DNA of 64,000 nucleotides from Astropecten irregularis (taxonomy: Eukaryota; Echinodermata; Asteroidea; Paxillosida; Astropectinidae). The notes under the pieces are model-generated. The model saw only the letters and a list, made by a program, of their open reading frames with translations, searched no databases and had not been told where the DNA came from. This document shows, one piece after another, positions 39,338-50,665 of this stretch (position 1 is its first letter; each line of letters starts with the position of its first letter). The position numbers were made by a program, and so were the translations under genes. The stretch is from assembly GCA_963971285.1 (NCBI GenBank), contig OZ020248.1, positions 7,378,001-7,442,000 on the forward strand, in the 5' to 3' direction.

Positions 39338-41553
39338 GTTGGAAATTTCTCCCTGAATACTGAGGCAATCGACTAGAAACTTGCACGACATGTAGCCCTA
39401 CATGTACTCTACTGGAAAATATGGGCTATGCCAAATTCGAAAGTCATGTTTATGGCCGAAAATCCAAGTATATGTAGCCCCAGATGTACTCTACTGAAAA
39501 ATATGGGCTGTGCCAATTTCCAAAGTCATGTTCATGGCCGAAAATCCAAGTATAGCACCAAACGCTATGCTAATGCCGCATTAAAACTGTACTGATGAGA
39601 CACTTTTTGACGCTAGAGTTGGAAATTTCTCCCTGAATACTGGGGCAATCGACTTGAAACTTGCACGACATGTAGCCCAAAATGTACTATACAGGAAAAT
39701 ATGGACTGTGCCAAATTCCAAAGTCATGTTTAGGGCCGAAAATCCACGTATAGCACCACAGGCTATGAGAGAAGGCCGCCGAGCAGGCCGCATTAAAACT
39801 GCACTTAGACTATGAGAGACTTTTTGACGCTAGAGTTGGAATTTTTCTCCCTGAATACTGGGGCAATCGACTTGAAACTTGCACGACATGTAGCCCTAGA
39901 TGTACTTTACAGGAAAATATGGCCTATGCCAAATTCCAAAGTCATGTTCATGGCCGAAAATCCAAGTATAGCACCACACGCTATGCGAATGCCGCATTAA
40001 AACTGTACTGATGAGACACTATTTGACGCTAGAGTTGGAAATTTCTCCCTGAATACTGAGGCAATTGACTTAAAACTTGCACGACATGTAGCCCAAAATG
40101 TACTATACAGGAAAATATGGACTGTGCCAAATTCCAAAGTCATGTTTAGGGCCGAAAATCCAAGTATAGCACCACACGCTATGAGAGAAGGCCGCCGAGC
40201 AGGCCGCATTAAAACTGCACTTATACTATGAGTGACTTTTTGACGCTAGAGTTGGAAATTTCTCACTGAATACTGATGCAATCGACTTGAAACTTGCACG
40301 ACATATAGCCCCACATATACTCTACAGGAAAGTATTGGCTCTGCCAAATTCCAAAGTCATGTTCATGGCCGAAAATCCAAGTATAGCACCACACGCTATG
40401 GGAGAAGGCCGCCGAGCAGGCCGTATAAAAACTGCACTTAGACTATGAGAGACTTTTTGACGCTAGAGTTGGAAATTTCTCCCTGAATACTGAGGCAATC
40501 GACTTGAAACTTGCACGACATGTAGCCCCAGATGAACTCTACAGGAAATATGGGCTGTGCCAAATTCCAAAGTCATGTTCATGGCCGAAAATCCAAGTAT
40601 AGCACTAAACGCTATGGGAGAAGGCCGCCGAGCAGGCCGTATTAAAACTGCACTTAGACTATGAGAGACTTTTTGACGCTAGAGTTGGAATTTTTCTCCC
40701 TGAATACTGGGGCAATCGACTTGAAACTTGCACGACATGTAGCCCCACATATACTCTACAGGAAAGTATTGGCTCTGCCAAATTCCAAAGTCATGTTCAT
40801 GGCCGAAAATCCAAGTATAGCACCACACGCTATGCGAGATGGCCGCCGAGCAGGCGGCATTAAAACTGCACTTTGACTATGATTGACTTTTTGACGTTAG
40901 AGTTGGAAATTTCTCCCTGAATACTGATGCAATCGACTAGAAACTTGCTCGACATGTAGCCCAACATATACTCTACAGGAAAGTATTGGCTCTGCCAAAT
41001 TCCAAAGTCATGTTCATGGCCGAAAATCCAAGTATAGCACCACACGCTATGAGAGAAGGCCGCCGAGCAGGCCGCATTAAAACTGCACTTATACTATGAG
41101 TGACTTTTTGACGCTAGAGTTGGAAATTTCTCACTGAATACTGATGCAATCGACTTGAAACTTGCACGACATGTAGCCCTACATATACTCTACAGGAAAG
41201 TATTGGCTCTGCCAAATTCCAAAGTCATGTTCATGGCCGAAAATCCAAGTATAGCACCACACGCTATGCGAGATGGCCGCCGAGCAGGCCGCATTAAAAC
41301 TGCACTTTGACTATGAGTGACTTTTTGACGTTAGAGTTGGAAATTTCTCCCTGAATACTGAGGCAATCGACTAGAAACTTGCACGACATGTAGCCCTACA
41401 TGTACTCTACAGGAAAATATGGGATTTTACTAAATTCCAAACTCATGTTCTTGGCCGAAAATCCAAGTATAGCACCACACGCTATGCGAGATGGCTGCCG
41501 AGCAGGCCGCATTAAAACTGCACTTTGACTATGAGTGACTTTTTGACGTTAGA
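39338..41553. repeat. 2216-bp HOR-like interval
   Basis: The composites at 39402 and 41618 are 2216 bp apart and share the private change CTACTGAAAAATATGG. Similarity at this offset ends at about 39975/42190, where the subtype following the composite differs (CACACGCTATGCG versus CAAACGCTATGGG). Unusually, the monomer at about 41160 has a CATGTAGCCC-to-TACATATAC combination that looks chimeric. Confidence 0.72.
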
Positions 41554-43496
41554 GTTGGAAATTTCTCCCTGAATACTGAGGCAATCGACTAGAAACTTGC
41601 ACGACATGTAGCCCTACATGTACTCTACTGGAAAATATGGGCTATGCCAAATTCGAAAGTCATGTTTATGGCCGAAAATCCAAGTATATGTAGCCCCAGA
41701 TGTACTCTACTGAAAAATATGGGCTGTGCCAATTTCCAAAGTCATGTTCATGGCCGAAAATCCAAGTATAGCACCAAACGCTATGCTAATGCCGCATTAA
41801 AACTGTACTGATGAGACACTTTTTGACGCTAGAGTTGGAAATTTCTCCCTGAATACTGGGGCAATCGACTTGAAACTTGCACGACATGTAGCCCAAAATG
41901 TACTATACAGGAAAATATGGACTGTGCCAAATTCCAAAGTCATGTTTAGGGCCGAAAATCCAAGAATAGCACCACAGGCTATGAGAGAAGGCCGCCGAGC
42001 AGGCCGCATTAAAACTGCACTTAGACTATGAGAGACTTTTTGACGCTAGAGTTGGAATTTTTCTCCCTGAATACTGGGGCAATCGACTTGAAACTTGCAC
42101 GACATGTAGCCCTAGATGTACTTTACAGGAAAATATGGCCTATGCCAAATTCCAAAGTCATGTTCATGGCCGAAAATCCAAGTATAGCACCAAACGCTAT
42201 GGGAGAAGGCCGCCGAGCAGGCCGTATTAAAACTGCACTTAGACTATGAGAGCCTTTCTGACGCTAGAGTTGGAATTTTTCTCCCTGAATACTGGGGCAA
42301 TCGACTTGAAACTTGCACGACATGTAGCCCCACATATACTCTACAGGAAAGTATTGGCTCTGCCAAATTCCAAAGTCATGTTCATGGCCGAAAATCCAAG
42401 TATAGCACCACACGCTATGCGAGATGGCCGCCGAGCAGGCGGCATTAAAACTGCACTTTGACTATGATTGACTTTTTGACGTTAGAGTTGGAAATTTCTC
42501 CCTGAATACTGATGCAATCGACTAGAAACTTGCTCGACATGTAGCCCAACATATACTCTACAGGAAAGTATTGGCTCTGCCAAATTCCAAAGTCATGTTC
42601 ATGGCCGAAAATCCAAGTATAGCACAACACGCTATGCGAGATGGCCGCCGAGCATTCCGCATTAAAACTGCACTTTGACTATGAGTGACTTTTTGACATA
42701 GAGTTGGAAATTTCTCCCTGAATACTGAGGCAATCGACTAGAAACTTGCACGACATGTAGCCCTACATGTACTCTACAGGAAAATATGGGATTTTACTAA
42801 ATTCCAAACTCATGTTCTTGGCCGAAAATCCAAGTATAGCACCACACGCTATGCGAGATGGCTGCCGAGCAGGCCGCATTAAAACTGCACTTTGACTATG
42901 AGTGACTTTTTGACGTTAGAGTTGGAAATTTCTCCCTGAATACTGAGGCAATCGACTAGAAACTTGTACGACATGTAGCCCTACATGTACTCTACTGGAA
43001 AATATGGGCTATGCCAAATTCGAAAGTCATGTTCATGGCCGAAAATCCAAGTATATGTAGCCCCAGATTTACTCTACTGGAAAATATGGGCTGTGCCAAT
43101 TTCCAAAGTCATGTTCATGGCCGAAAATCCAAGTATAGCACCAAACGCTATGCGAATGCCGCATTAAAACTGTACTGATGAGACACTTTTTGACGCTAGA
43201 GTTGGAAATTTCTCCCTGAATACTGGGGCAATCGACTTGAAACTTGCACGACATGTAGCCCAAAATGTACTATACAGGAAAATATGGACTGTGCCAAATT
43301 CCAAAGTCATGTTTAGGGCCGAAAATCCAAGTATAGCACCACACGCTATGAGAGAAGGCCGCCGAGCAGGCCGCATTAAAACTGCACATAGACTATGAGA
43401 GACTTTTTGACGCTAGAGTTGGAATTTTTCTCCCTGAATACTGAGGCAATCGACTAGAAACTTGCACGACATGTAGCCCTAGATGTACTTTACAGG
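41554..43496. repeat. Array 1 segment with the 22.2-kb-type monomer order
   Basis: This stretch reuses the monomer series seen at 22.2-22.9 kb and 25.3-25.9 kb: paired GGAATTTTT monomers at 42.03-42.46 kb, GCTCGACATGTAGCCCAAC at about 42530, and the GCATTCCGC box at about 42652. It then continues with a composite at 42985 carrying GATTTACTC. A single CTTGTACGAC replaces CTTGCACGAC at about 42964. Confidence 0.7.
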
Positions 43497-46400
43497 AAAA
43501 TATGGCCTATGCCAAATTCCAAAGTCATGTTCATGGCCGAAAATCCAAGTATAGCACCACACGCTATGCGAATGCCGCATTAAAACTGTACTGATGAGAC
43601 ACTTTTTGACGCTAGAGTTGGAAATTTCTCCCTGAATACTGAGGCAATTGACTTAAAACTTGCACGACATGTAGCCCAAAATGTACTATACAGGAAAATA
43701 TGGACTGTGCCAAATTCCAAAGTCATGTTTAGGGCCGAAAATCCAAGTATAGCACCACACGCTATGAGAGAAGGCCGCCGAGCAGGCCGCATTAAAACTG
43801 CACTTATACTATGAGTGACTTTTTGACGCTAGAGTTGGAAATTTCTCACTGAATACTGATGCAATCGACTTGAAACTTGCACGACATATAGCCCCACATA
43901 TACTCTACAGGAAAGTATTGGCTCTGCCAAATTCCAAAGTCATGTTCATGGCCGAAAATCCAAGTATAGCACCACACGCTATGCGAGATGGCCGCCGAGC
44001 AGGCCGCATTAAAACTGCACTTTGACTATGAGTGACTTTTTGACGTTAGAGTTGGAAATTTCTCCCTGAATACTGAGGCAATCGACTAGAAACTTGCACG
44101 ACATGTAGCCCTACATGTACTCTACAGGAAAATATGGGATTTTACTAAATTCCAAACTCATGTTCTTGGCCGAAAATCCAAGTATAGCACCACACGCTAT
44201 GCGAGATGGCTGCCGAGCAGGCCGCATTAAAACTGCACTTTGACTATGAGTGACTTTTTGACGTTAGAGTTGGAAATTTCTCCCTGAATACTGAGGCAAT
44301 CGACTAGAAACTTGCACGACATGTAGCCCTACATGTACTCTACTGGAAAATATGGGCTATGCCAAATTCGAAAGTCATGTTTATGGCCGAAAATCCAAGT
44401 ATATGTAGCCCCAGATGTACTCTACTGGAAAATATGGGCTGTGCCAATTTCCAAAGTCATGTTCATGGCCGAAAATCCAAGTATAGCACCAAACGCTATG
44501 CTAATGCCGCATTAAAACTGTACTGATGAGACACTTTTTGACGCTAGAGTTGGAAATTTCTCCCTGAATACTGGGGCAATCGACTTGAAACTTGCACGAC
44601 ATGTAGCCCAAAATGTACTATACAGGAAAATATGGACTGTGCCAAATTCCAAAGTCATGTTTAGGGCCGAAAATCCAAGTATAGCACCACAGGCTATGAG
44701 AGAAGGCCGCCGAGCAGGCCGCATTAAAACTGCACTTAGACTATGAGAGACTTTTTGACGCTAGAGTTGGAATTTTTCTCCCTGAATACTGGGGCAATCG
44801 ACTTGAAACTTGCACGACATGTAGCCCTAGATGTACTTTACAGGAAAATATGGCCTATGCCAAATTCCAAAGTCATGTTCATGGCCGAAAATCCAAGTAT
44901 AGCACCACACGCTATGCGAATGCCGCATTAAAACTGTACTGATGAGACACTATTTGACGCTAGAGTTGGAAATTTCTCCCTGAATACTGAGGCAATTGAC
45001 TTAAAACTTGCACGACATGTAGCCCAAAATGTACTATACAGGAAAATATGGACTGTGCCAAATTCCAAAGTCATGTTTAGGGCCAAAAATCCAAGTATAG
45101 CACCACACGCTATGCGAAGGCCGCATTAAAACTGTACTTAGACTATGAGACACTTTTTGACGCTAGAGTTGGAAATTTCTCCCTGAATACTGAGGCAATT
45201 GACTTGAAACTTGCACGACATGTAGCCCAAAATGTACTATACAGGAAAATATGGACTGTGCCAAATTCCAAAGTCATGTTCATGGCCGAAAATCCAAGTA
45301 TAGCACCACACGCTATGCGAGATGGCCGCCGAGCAGGCCGCATTAAAACTGCACTTTGACTATGAGTGACTTTTTGACGTTAGAGTTGGAAATTTCTCCC
45401 TGAATACTGAGGCAATCGACTAGAAACTTGCACGACATGTAGCCCTACATGTACTCTACAGGAAAATATGGGATTTTACTAAATTCCAAACTCATGTTCT
45501 TGGCCGAAAATCCAAGTATAGCACCACACGCTATGCGAGATGGCTGCCGAGCAGGCCGCATTAAAACTGCACTTTGACTATGAGTGACTTTTTGACGTTA
45601 GAGTTGGAAATTTCTCCCTGAATACTGAGGCAATCGACTAGAAACTTGCACGACATGTAGCCCTACATGTACTCTACTGGAAAATATGGGCAATGCCAAA
45701 TTCGAAAGTCATGTTTATGGCCGAAAATCCAAGTATATGTAGCCCCAGATGTACTCTACTGGAAAATATGGGCTGTGCCAATTTCCAAAGTCATGTTCAT
45801 GGCCGAAAATCCAAGTATAGCACCAAACGCTATGCTAATGCCGCATTAAAACTGTACTGATGAGACACTTTTTGACGCTAGAGTTGGAAATTTCTCCCTG
45901 AATACTGGGGCAATCGACTTGAAACTTGCACGACATGTAGCCCAAAATGTACTATACAGGAAAATATGGACTGTGCCAAATTCCAAAGTCATGTTTAGGG
46001 CCGAAAATCCAAGTATAGCACCACAGGCTATGAGAGAAGGCCGCCGAGCAGGCCGCATTAAAACTGCACTTAGACTATGAGAGACTTTTTGACGCTAGAG
46101 TTGGAATTTTTCTCCCTGAATACTGGGGCAATCGACTTGAAACTTGCACGACATGTAGCCCTAGATGTACTTTACAGGAAAATATGGCCTATGCCAAATT
46201 CCAAAGTCATGTTCATGGCCGAAAATCCAAGTATAGCACCACACGCTATGCGAATGCCGCATTAAAACTGTACTGATGAGACACTATTTGACGCTAGAGT
46301 TGGAAATTTCTCCCTGAATACTGAGGCAATTGACTTAAAACTTGCACGACATGTAGCCCAAAATGTACTTTACAGGAAAATATGGACTGTGCCAAATTCC

Positions 46401-47303
46401 AAAGTCATGTTTAGGGCCGAAAATCCAAGTATAGCACCACACGCTATGAGAGAAGGCCGCCGAGCAGGCCGCATTAAAACTGCACTTATACTATGAGTGA
46501 CTTTTTGACGCTAGAGTTGGAAATTTCTCACTGAATACTGATGCAATCGACTTGAAACTTGCACGACATATAGCCCCACATATACTCTACAGGAAAGTAT
46601 TGGCTCTGCCAAATTCCAAAGTCATGTTCATGGCCGAAAATCCAAGTATAGCACCACACGCTATGGGAGAAGGCCGCCGAGCAGGCCGTATAAAAACTGC
46701 ACTTAGACTATGAGAGACTTTTTGACGCTAGAGTTGGAAATTTCTCCCTGAATACTGAGGCAATCGACTTGAAACTTGCACGACATGTAGCCCCAGATGA
46801 ACTCTACAGGAAATATGGGCTGTGCCAAATTCCAAAGTCATGTTCATGGCCGAAAATCCAAGTATAGCACCAAACGCTATGGGAGAAGGCCGCCGAGCAG
46901 GCGGCATTAAAACTGCACTTAGACTATGAGAGACTTTTTGACGCTAGAGTTGGAATTTTTCTCCCTGAATACTGGGGCAATCGACTTGAAACTTGCACGA
47001 CATGTAGCCCCACATATACTCTACAGGAAAGTATTGGCTCTGCCAAATTCCAAAGTCATGTTCATGGCCGAAAATCCAAGTATAGCACCACACGCTATGC
47101 GAGATGGCCGCCGAGCAGGCGGCATTAAAACTGCACTTTGACTATGATTGACTTTTTGACGTTAGAGTTGGAAATTTCTCCCTGAATACTGATGCAATCG
47201 ACTAGAAACTTGCTCGACATGTAGCCCAACATATACTCTACAGGAAAGTATTGGCTCTGCCAAATTCCAAAGTCATGTTCATGGCCGAAAATCCAAGTAT
47301 AGC
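43497..47303. repeat. 3.8-kb block, copy 2 (12,427-bp offset)
   Basis: This is the partner of 31070-34876. Part of it (from 45603) is also related to 36720-38933 at +8883. The monomer near 46900 has GCAGGCGGCATT where copy 1 has GCAGGCCGTATT. That variant belongs to the neighbouring monomer subtype, so a short conversion tract is likely. TATGGGCAATGCC (about 45690) is private to this copy. Confidence 0.78.
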
Positions 47304-49294
47304 ACCAAACGCTATGGGAGAAGGCCGCCGAGCAGGCCGTATTAAAACTGCACTTAGACTATGAGAGACTTTTTGACGCTAGAGTTGGAATTTTTCTCCC
47401 TGAATACTGGGGCAATCGACTTGAAACTTGCACGACATGTAGCCCTAGATGTACTTTACAGGAAAATATGGCCTATGCCAAATTCCAAAGTCATGTTCAT
47501 GGCCGAAAATCCAAGTATAGCACCACACGCTATGCGAATGCCGCATTAAAACTGTACTGATGAGACACTTTTTGACGCTAGAGTTGGAAATTTCTCCCTG
47601 AATACTGAGGCAATTGACTTAAAATTTGCACGACATGTAGCCCAAAATGTACTATACAGGAAAATATGGACTGTGCCAAATTCCAAAGTCATGTTCATGT
47701 CCGAAAATTCAAGTATAGCACCACACGCTATGCGAAGGCCGCATTAAAACTGTACTTAGACTATGAGACACTTTTTGACGCTAGAGTTGGAAATTTCTCC
47801 CTGAATACTGAGGCAATCGACTAGAAACTTGCAGGACATGTAGCCCCAGATGTACTCTACAGGAAAATATGGGCTATGCCAAATTCGAAAGTCATGTTCA
47901 TGGCCGAAAATCCAAGTATATGTAGCCCCGGATGTACTCTACTGGAAAATATGGGCTGTGCCAAATTCCAAAGTCATGTTCATGGCCGAAAATCCAAGTA
48001 TAGCACCACACGCTATGGGAGAAGGCCGCCGAGCAGGCCGTATTAAAACTGCACTTAGACTATGAGAGACTTTTTGACGCTAGAGTTGGAATTTTCTCCC
48101 TGAATACTGGGGCAATCGACTTGAAACTTGCACGACATGTAGCCCTAGATGTACTTTACAGGAAAATATGGCCTATGCCAAATTCCAAAGTGATGTTCAT
48201 GTCCGAAAATTCAAGTATAGCACCACGCGCTATGCGAAGGCCGCATTAAAACTGTACTTATACTATGAGTGACTTTTTGACGCTTGAGTTGGAAATTTCT
48301 CACTGAATACTGATGCAATCGACTTGAAACTTGCACGACATATAGCCCCACATATACTCTACAGGAAAGTATCGGCTCTGCCAAATTCCAAAGTCATGTT
48401 CATGGCAGAAAATCCAAGTATAGCACCACACGCTATGAGAGAAGGCCGCCGAGCAGGCCGCATTAAAACTGCACTTATACTATGAGTGACTTTTTGACGC
48501 TAGAGTTGGAAATTTCTCACTGAATACTGATGCAATCGACTTGAAACTTGCACGACATATAGCCCCACATATACTCTACAGGAAAGTATTGGCTCTGCCA
48601 AATTCCAAAGTCATGTTCATGGCCGAAAATCCAAGTATAGCACCACACGCTACGGGAGAAGGCCGCCGAGCAGGCCGTATTAAAACTGCACTTAGACTAT
48701 GAGAGACTTTTTGACGCTAGAGTTGGAATTTTCTCCCTGAATACTGGGGCAATCGACTTGAAACTTGCACGACATGTAGCCCTAGATGTACTTTACAGGA
48801 AAATATGGCCTATGCCAAATTCCAAAGTCATGTTCATGTCCGAAAATTCAAGTATAGCACCACACGCTATGCGAAGGCCGCATTTAAACTGTACTTAGAC
48901 TATGAGACACTTTTTGACGCTAGAGTTGGAAATTTCTCCCTGAATACTGAGGCAATTGACTTGAAACTTGCACGACATGTAGCCCAAAATGTACTCTACA
49001 GGAAAGTATTGGCTCTGCCAAATTCCAAAGTCATGTTCATGGCCGAAAATCCAAGTATAGCACCACACGCTATGAGAGAAGGCCGCCGAGCAGGCCGCAT
49101 TAAAACTGCACTTATACTATGAGTGACTTTTTGACGCTAGAGTTGGAAATTTCTCACTGAATACTGATGCAATCGACTTGAAACTTGCACGACATGTAGC
49201 CCCACATATACTCTACAGGAAAGTATTGGCTCTGCCAAATTCCAAAGTCATGTTCATGGCCGAAAATCCAAGTATAGCACCACACGCTATGCGA
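47304..49294. repeat. Right part of array 1 before its edge
   Basis: Positions 47304-47816 still follow 38421-38933 at +8883. From 47817 the order matches the right end of array 2 instead. The composite at 47850 corresponds to that at 59791. The following short monomer with TCATGTCCG is in both, as is a monomer starting CTTGAGTTGG or ATTGAGTTGG. This copy contains 854 bp more than its partner (offset 11941 at the composite, 11087 at the edge). Several monomers are chimeric, for example GCCCAAAATGTACTC joined to AAGTATTGGC at about 48985. Confidence 0.78.
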
Positions 49295-49891
49295 ACAAGC
49301 AGTAAATCAGACGCCATAAAAACTGCGTTCAGACTAAGAGACACCTTTTTCTGCTAGAGTTTGAAATTTCTCCCTCAATACTGAGGCAATCGAGCTGAAA
49401 CTTGCACCACACTGCACTAACATGCGACACTTTTGTACGCTATTGTTTAAAATTTCTCCTTCAATGCTGAAGCTATCGAGCTGAAACTTGTACGAAAACG
49501 TGGCCGCAGATGTTCTCTACATGATTATAATTTATGGATTGTGCCAGATTCCAAAGCCAATTTCATGCCCGAAAATCCGAGTGTATAGTATGGCACGCAA
49601 TGCGAGGAAGCAGCCGAGCAGGCGTCATGAAGACTGCACTAACAACATGAGACACTTTTTTACACTATTGTTTGAAATTTCTCCCTCAATACTGAAGCTA
49701 TCTAGCTGAAATTTGAACGAAAATGTAGCCGAAGATGTTCCTTACAGGATTGTATGGGTTGTGCCAGATTCCGAAGCCATTTGCATGGTTTCAGAAGTAA
49801 ACATTACACGTCGTCGACGATTTATCCGCAAATAAACATGCTATCGAGCTGAAGGTTACACCCAAATGTAGCTGATGATGAGGATGCTCCA
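49295..49891. repeat. Diverged edge monomers of array 1
   Basis: Homogeneous satellite ends abruptly after CGCTATGCGA. What follows still aligns to the monomer, but poorly. A truncated monomer (anchors 49359 to 49445, only 86 bp) lacks its central part. A near full-length one (49445-49669, 225 bp) has ATTGTTTAAAATTTC for GAGTTGGAAATTTC and TCGAGCTGAAACTTG for TCGACTTGAAACTTG. A third, from 49670, fades out after about 49790, and a short fragment lies at about 49838-49890 (TATCGAGCTGAAGG). The edge copies consistently read CTCAATACTGA and GAGCTGAAAC, so they form an old subfamily not present in the array core. Confidence 0.88.
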
Positions 49892-50655
49892 AATCTAGTG
49901 ACATAAAAGCAACTCTGGCTGCATGCATGGTCTTCCCATTGTTGTGTTATGACGGTTGTAGTCTGGCCGACTCCTGCACAAAACTCGTCCAATACATTTG
50001 AACATTACAACGTACTCTACATTTACTGTTTGCACTTTCTGATTCATTATTTCCAGTGTGCAAACAATAATGTAGAACATTAATTGTAGATGTCACTTAC
50101 TCATTTGTTACCGCAAGGAGTTCCTTCAATTTGTCAGCACACATCAGAATGAGCCAGGGAAGGGAATTGCAAGTTATTCAACCTCATCTGGAGTCAGATA
50201 CAATGGAGAAAGGATGATCTGTAGAATCTGTCCCAAAGAAAAATACACAAATACAAAATAATGTTAATGGAACTTTTTTAAAAATCAATTCAAATTCGGT
50301 ATGACTTCATCGCAAAACGATGCCATATGCTGTCGAGCTACACAAGTCCTTATACAATCGGTCCTATTATGGCATGATGGTTAAACCAATAAACAATTCA
50401 AACTCTGAGCATGTGATTATCAATAATGAACCAATACATATTACACAGATTGGAATAAGATGGGATGGGATGGGGTGGGGTGGGGCTGGACGGGACGCTA
50501 CGGTACGACACCCTTTAAAAGATCAAAATTATTTATTGGTCAATTTGTTTTACTCTTTTCTGGATAAATACAGCCTTTCAGACAGAAAAATGTTAACGGT
50601 ATGTCTCTACTATATCACCATCTTTAAACCAAGTAAGGTATAGGTAAATAACATG
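49892..50655. other. Non-satellite flank island between the two arrays
   Basis: This is about 760 bp of AT-rich sequence without similarity to the monomer that I can see. Its second copy is 60978-61737. The longest open frames (61 aa on the minus strand at 49895-50080, 107 aa on the plus strand at 50320-50643) show no recognisable domain. The 107-aa frame is broken by a 5-bp difference in the second copy, so I do not call genes. It contains a G-rich tract (50462-50485). From about 50514 it contains the outer part of one arm of an inverted-repeat element whose complete form lies at 61596-62175. Confidence 0.75.
50462..50494 (+). repeat. G-rich GGGAT/GGGGT tract, copy 1
   Basis: There are five consecutive G runs (3, 3, 4, 4, 4) separated by AT or T, then a further GGG at 50492. 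This fits the G-quadruplex pattern of four or more G3+ runs with short loops on the plus strand. Compared with the second copy at 61549 it is longer by one 5-bp unit, consistent with slippage. Confidence 0.7.
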
Positions 50656-50665
50656 GAATGATTCC
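50655..50665. other. Flank-to-satellite junction (left end of array 2)
   Basis: The flank is collinear with its second copy up to ACATG at 50655 (61737 in the second copy). Satellite starts at ATTCC, 50661. Five bases (GAATG, 50656-50660) fit neither side cleanly, and together with the satellite they form GGAAT-G-ATTCC, a short perfect dyad. ATGATT is shared by the junction and the intact flank, so a microhomology or templated-insertion end joining is plausible. Confidence 0.7.

Larger units (their letters stand above)
1..49294. repeat. Satellite array 1, about 217-bp monomer, head to tail
   Basis: The whole stretch is a continuous tandem array running off the left end of the window. Successive GTTGG anchors fall at 11, 229, 509, 726, 925, 1142, 1359, 1558, 1775, 1992, 2210, 2490 and so on. 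Spacings are 198/199, 203, 216-218 or 280 bp. Every monomer has the same landmarks in order: a T-rich start, GTTGGAA, TTTCTCCCTGAATACTG, ACTTGCACGACAT, a TGTAGCCC or TATAGCCC box, GCCAAATTCCAAAGTCATG, GGCCGAAAATCCAAGTATAG, CACGCTATG, a GC-rich box and GCATTAAAACTG. No monomer is inverted. I estimate about 225 monomers. The lengths are not multiples of three, so reading frames shift at each boundary and nothing here looks coding. CpG is not obviously depleted (about eight or nine per monomer). I do not recognise the satellite family. Confidence 0.98.

Noticed and set aside
1..49294. CENP-B box in the monomer
   Set aside because: No TTCG...A..CGGG arrangement is present in any monomer class that I read. 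TTCGAAAG occurs but without the rest.
1..49294. Ribosomal intergenic spacer subrepeats
   Set aside because: No rRNA gene, transcribed-spacer or promoter-like sequence was found on either side, and the flank is ordinary AT-rich sequence.
49808..49825. CGTCGTCGACGAT palindrome in the edge region
   Set aside because: It is only a 10-bp perfect palindrome (TCGTCGACGA), present in both copies simply because the edge is duplicated. There is no other support for a site.
50320..50643. 107-aa open frame in the flank island
   Set aside because: The 5-bp difference in the G tract of copy 2 shifts the frame (leaving a 62-aa frame at 61461-61649). The translation includes the low-complexity G tract, and no domain is visible.
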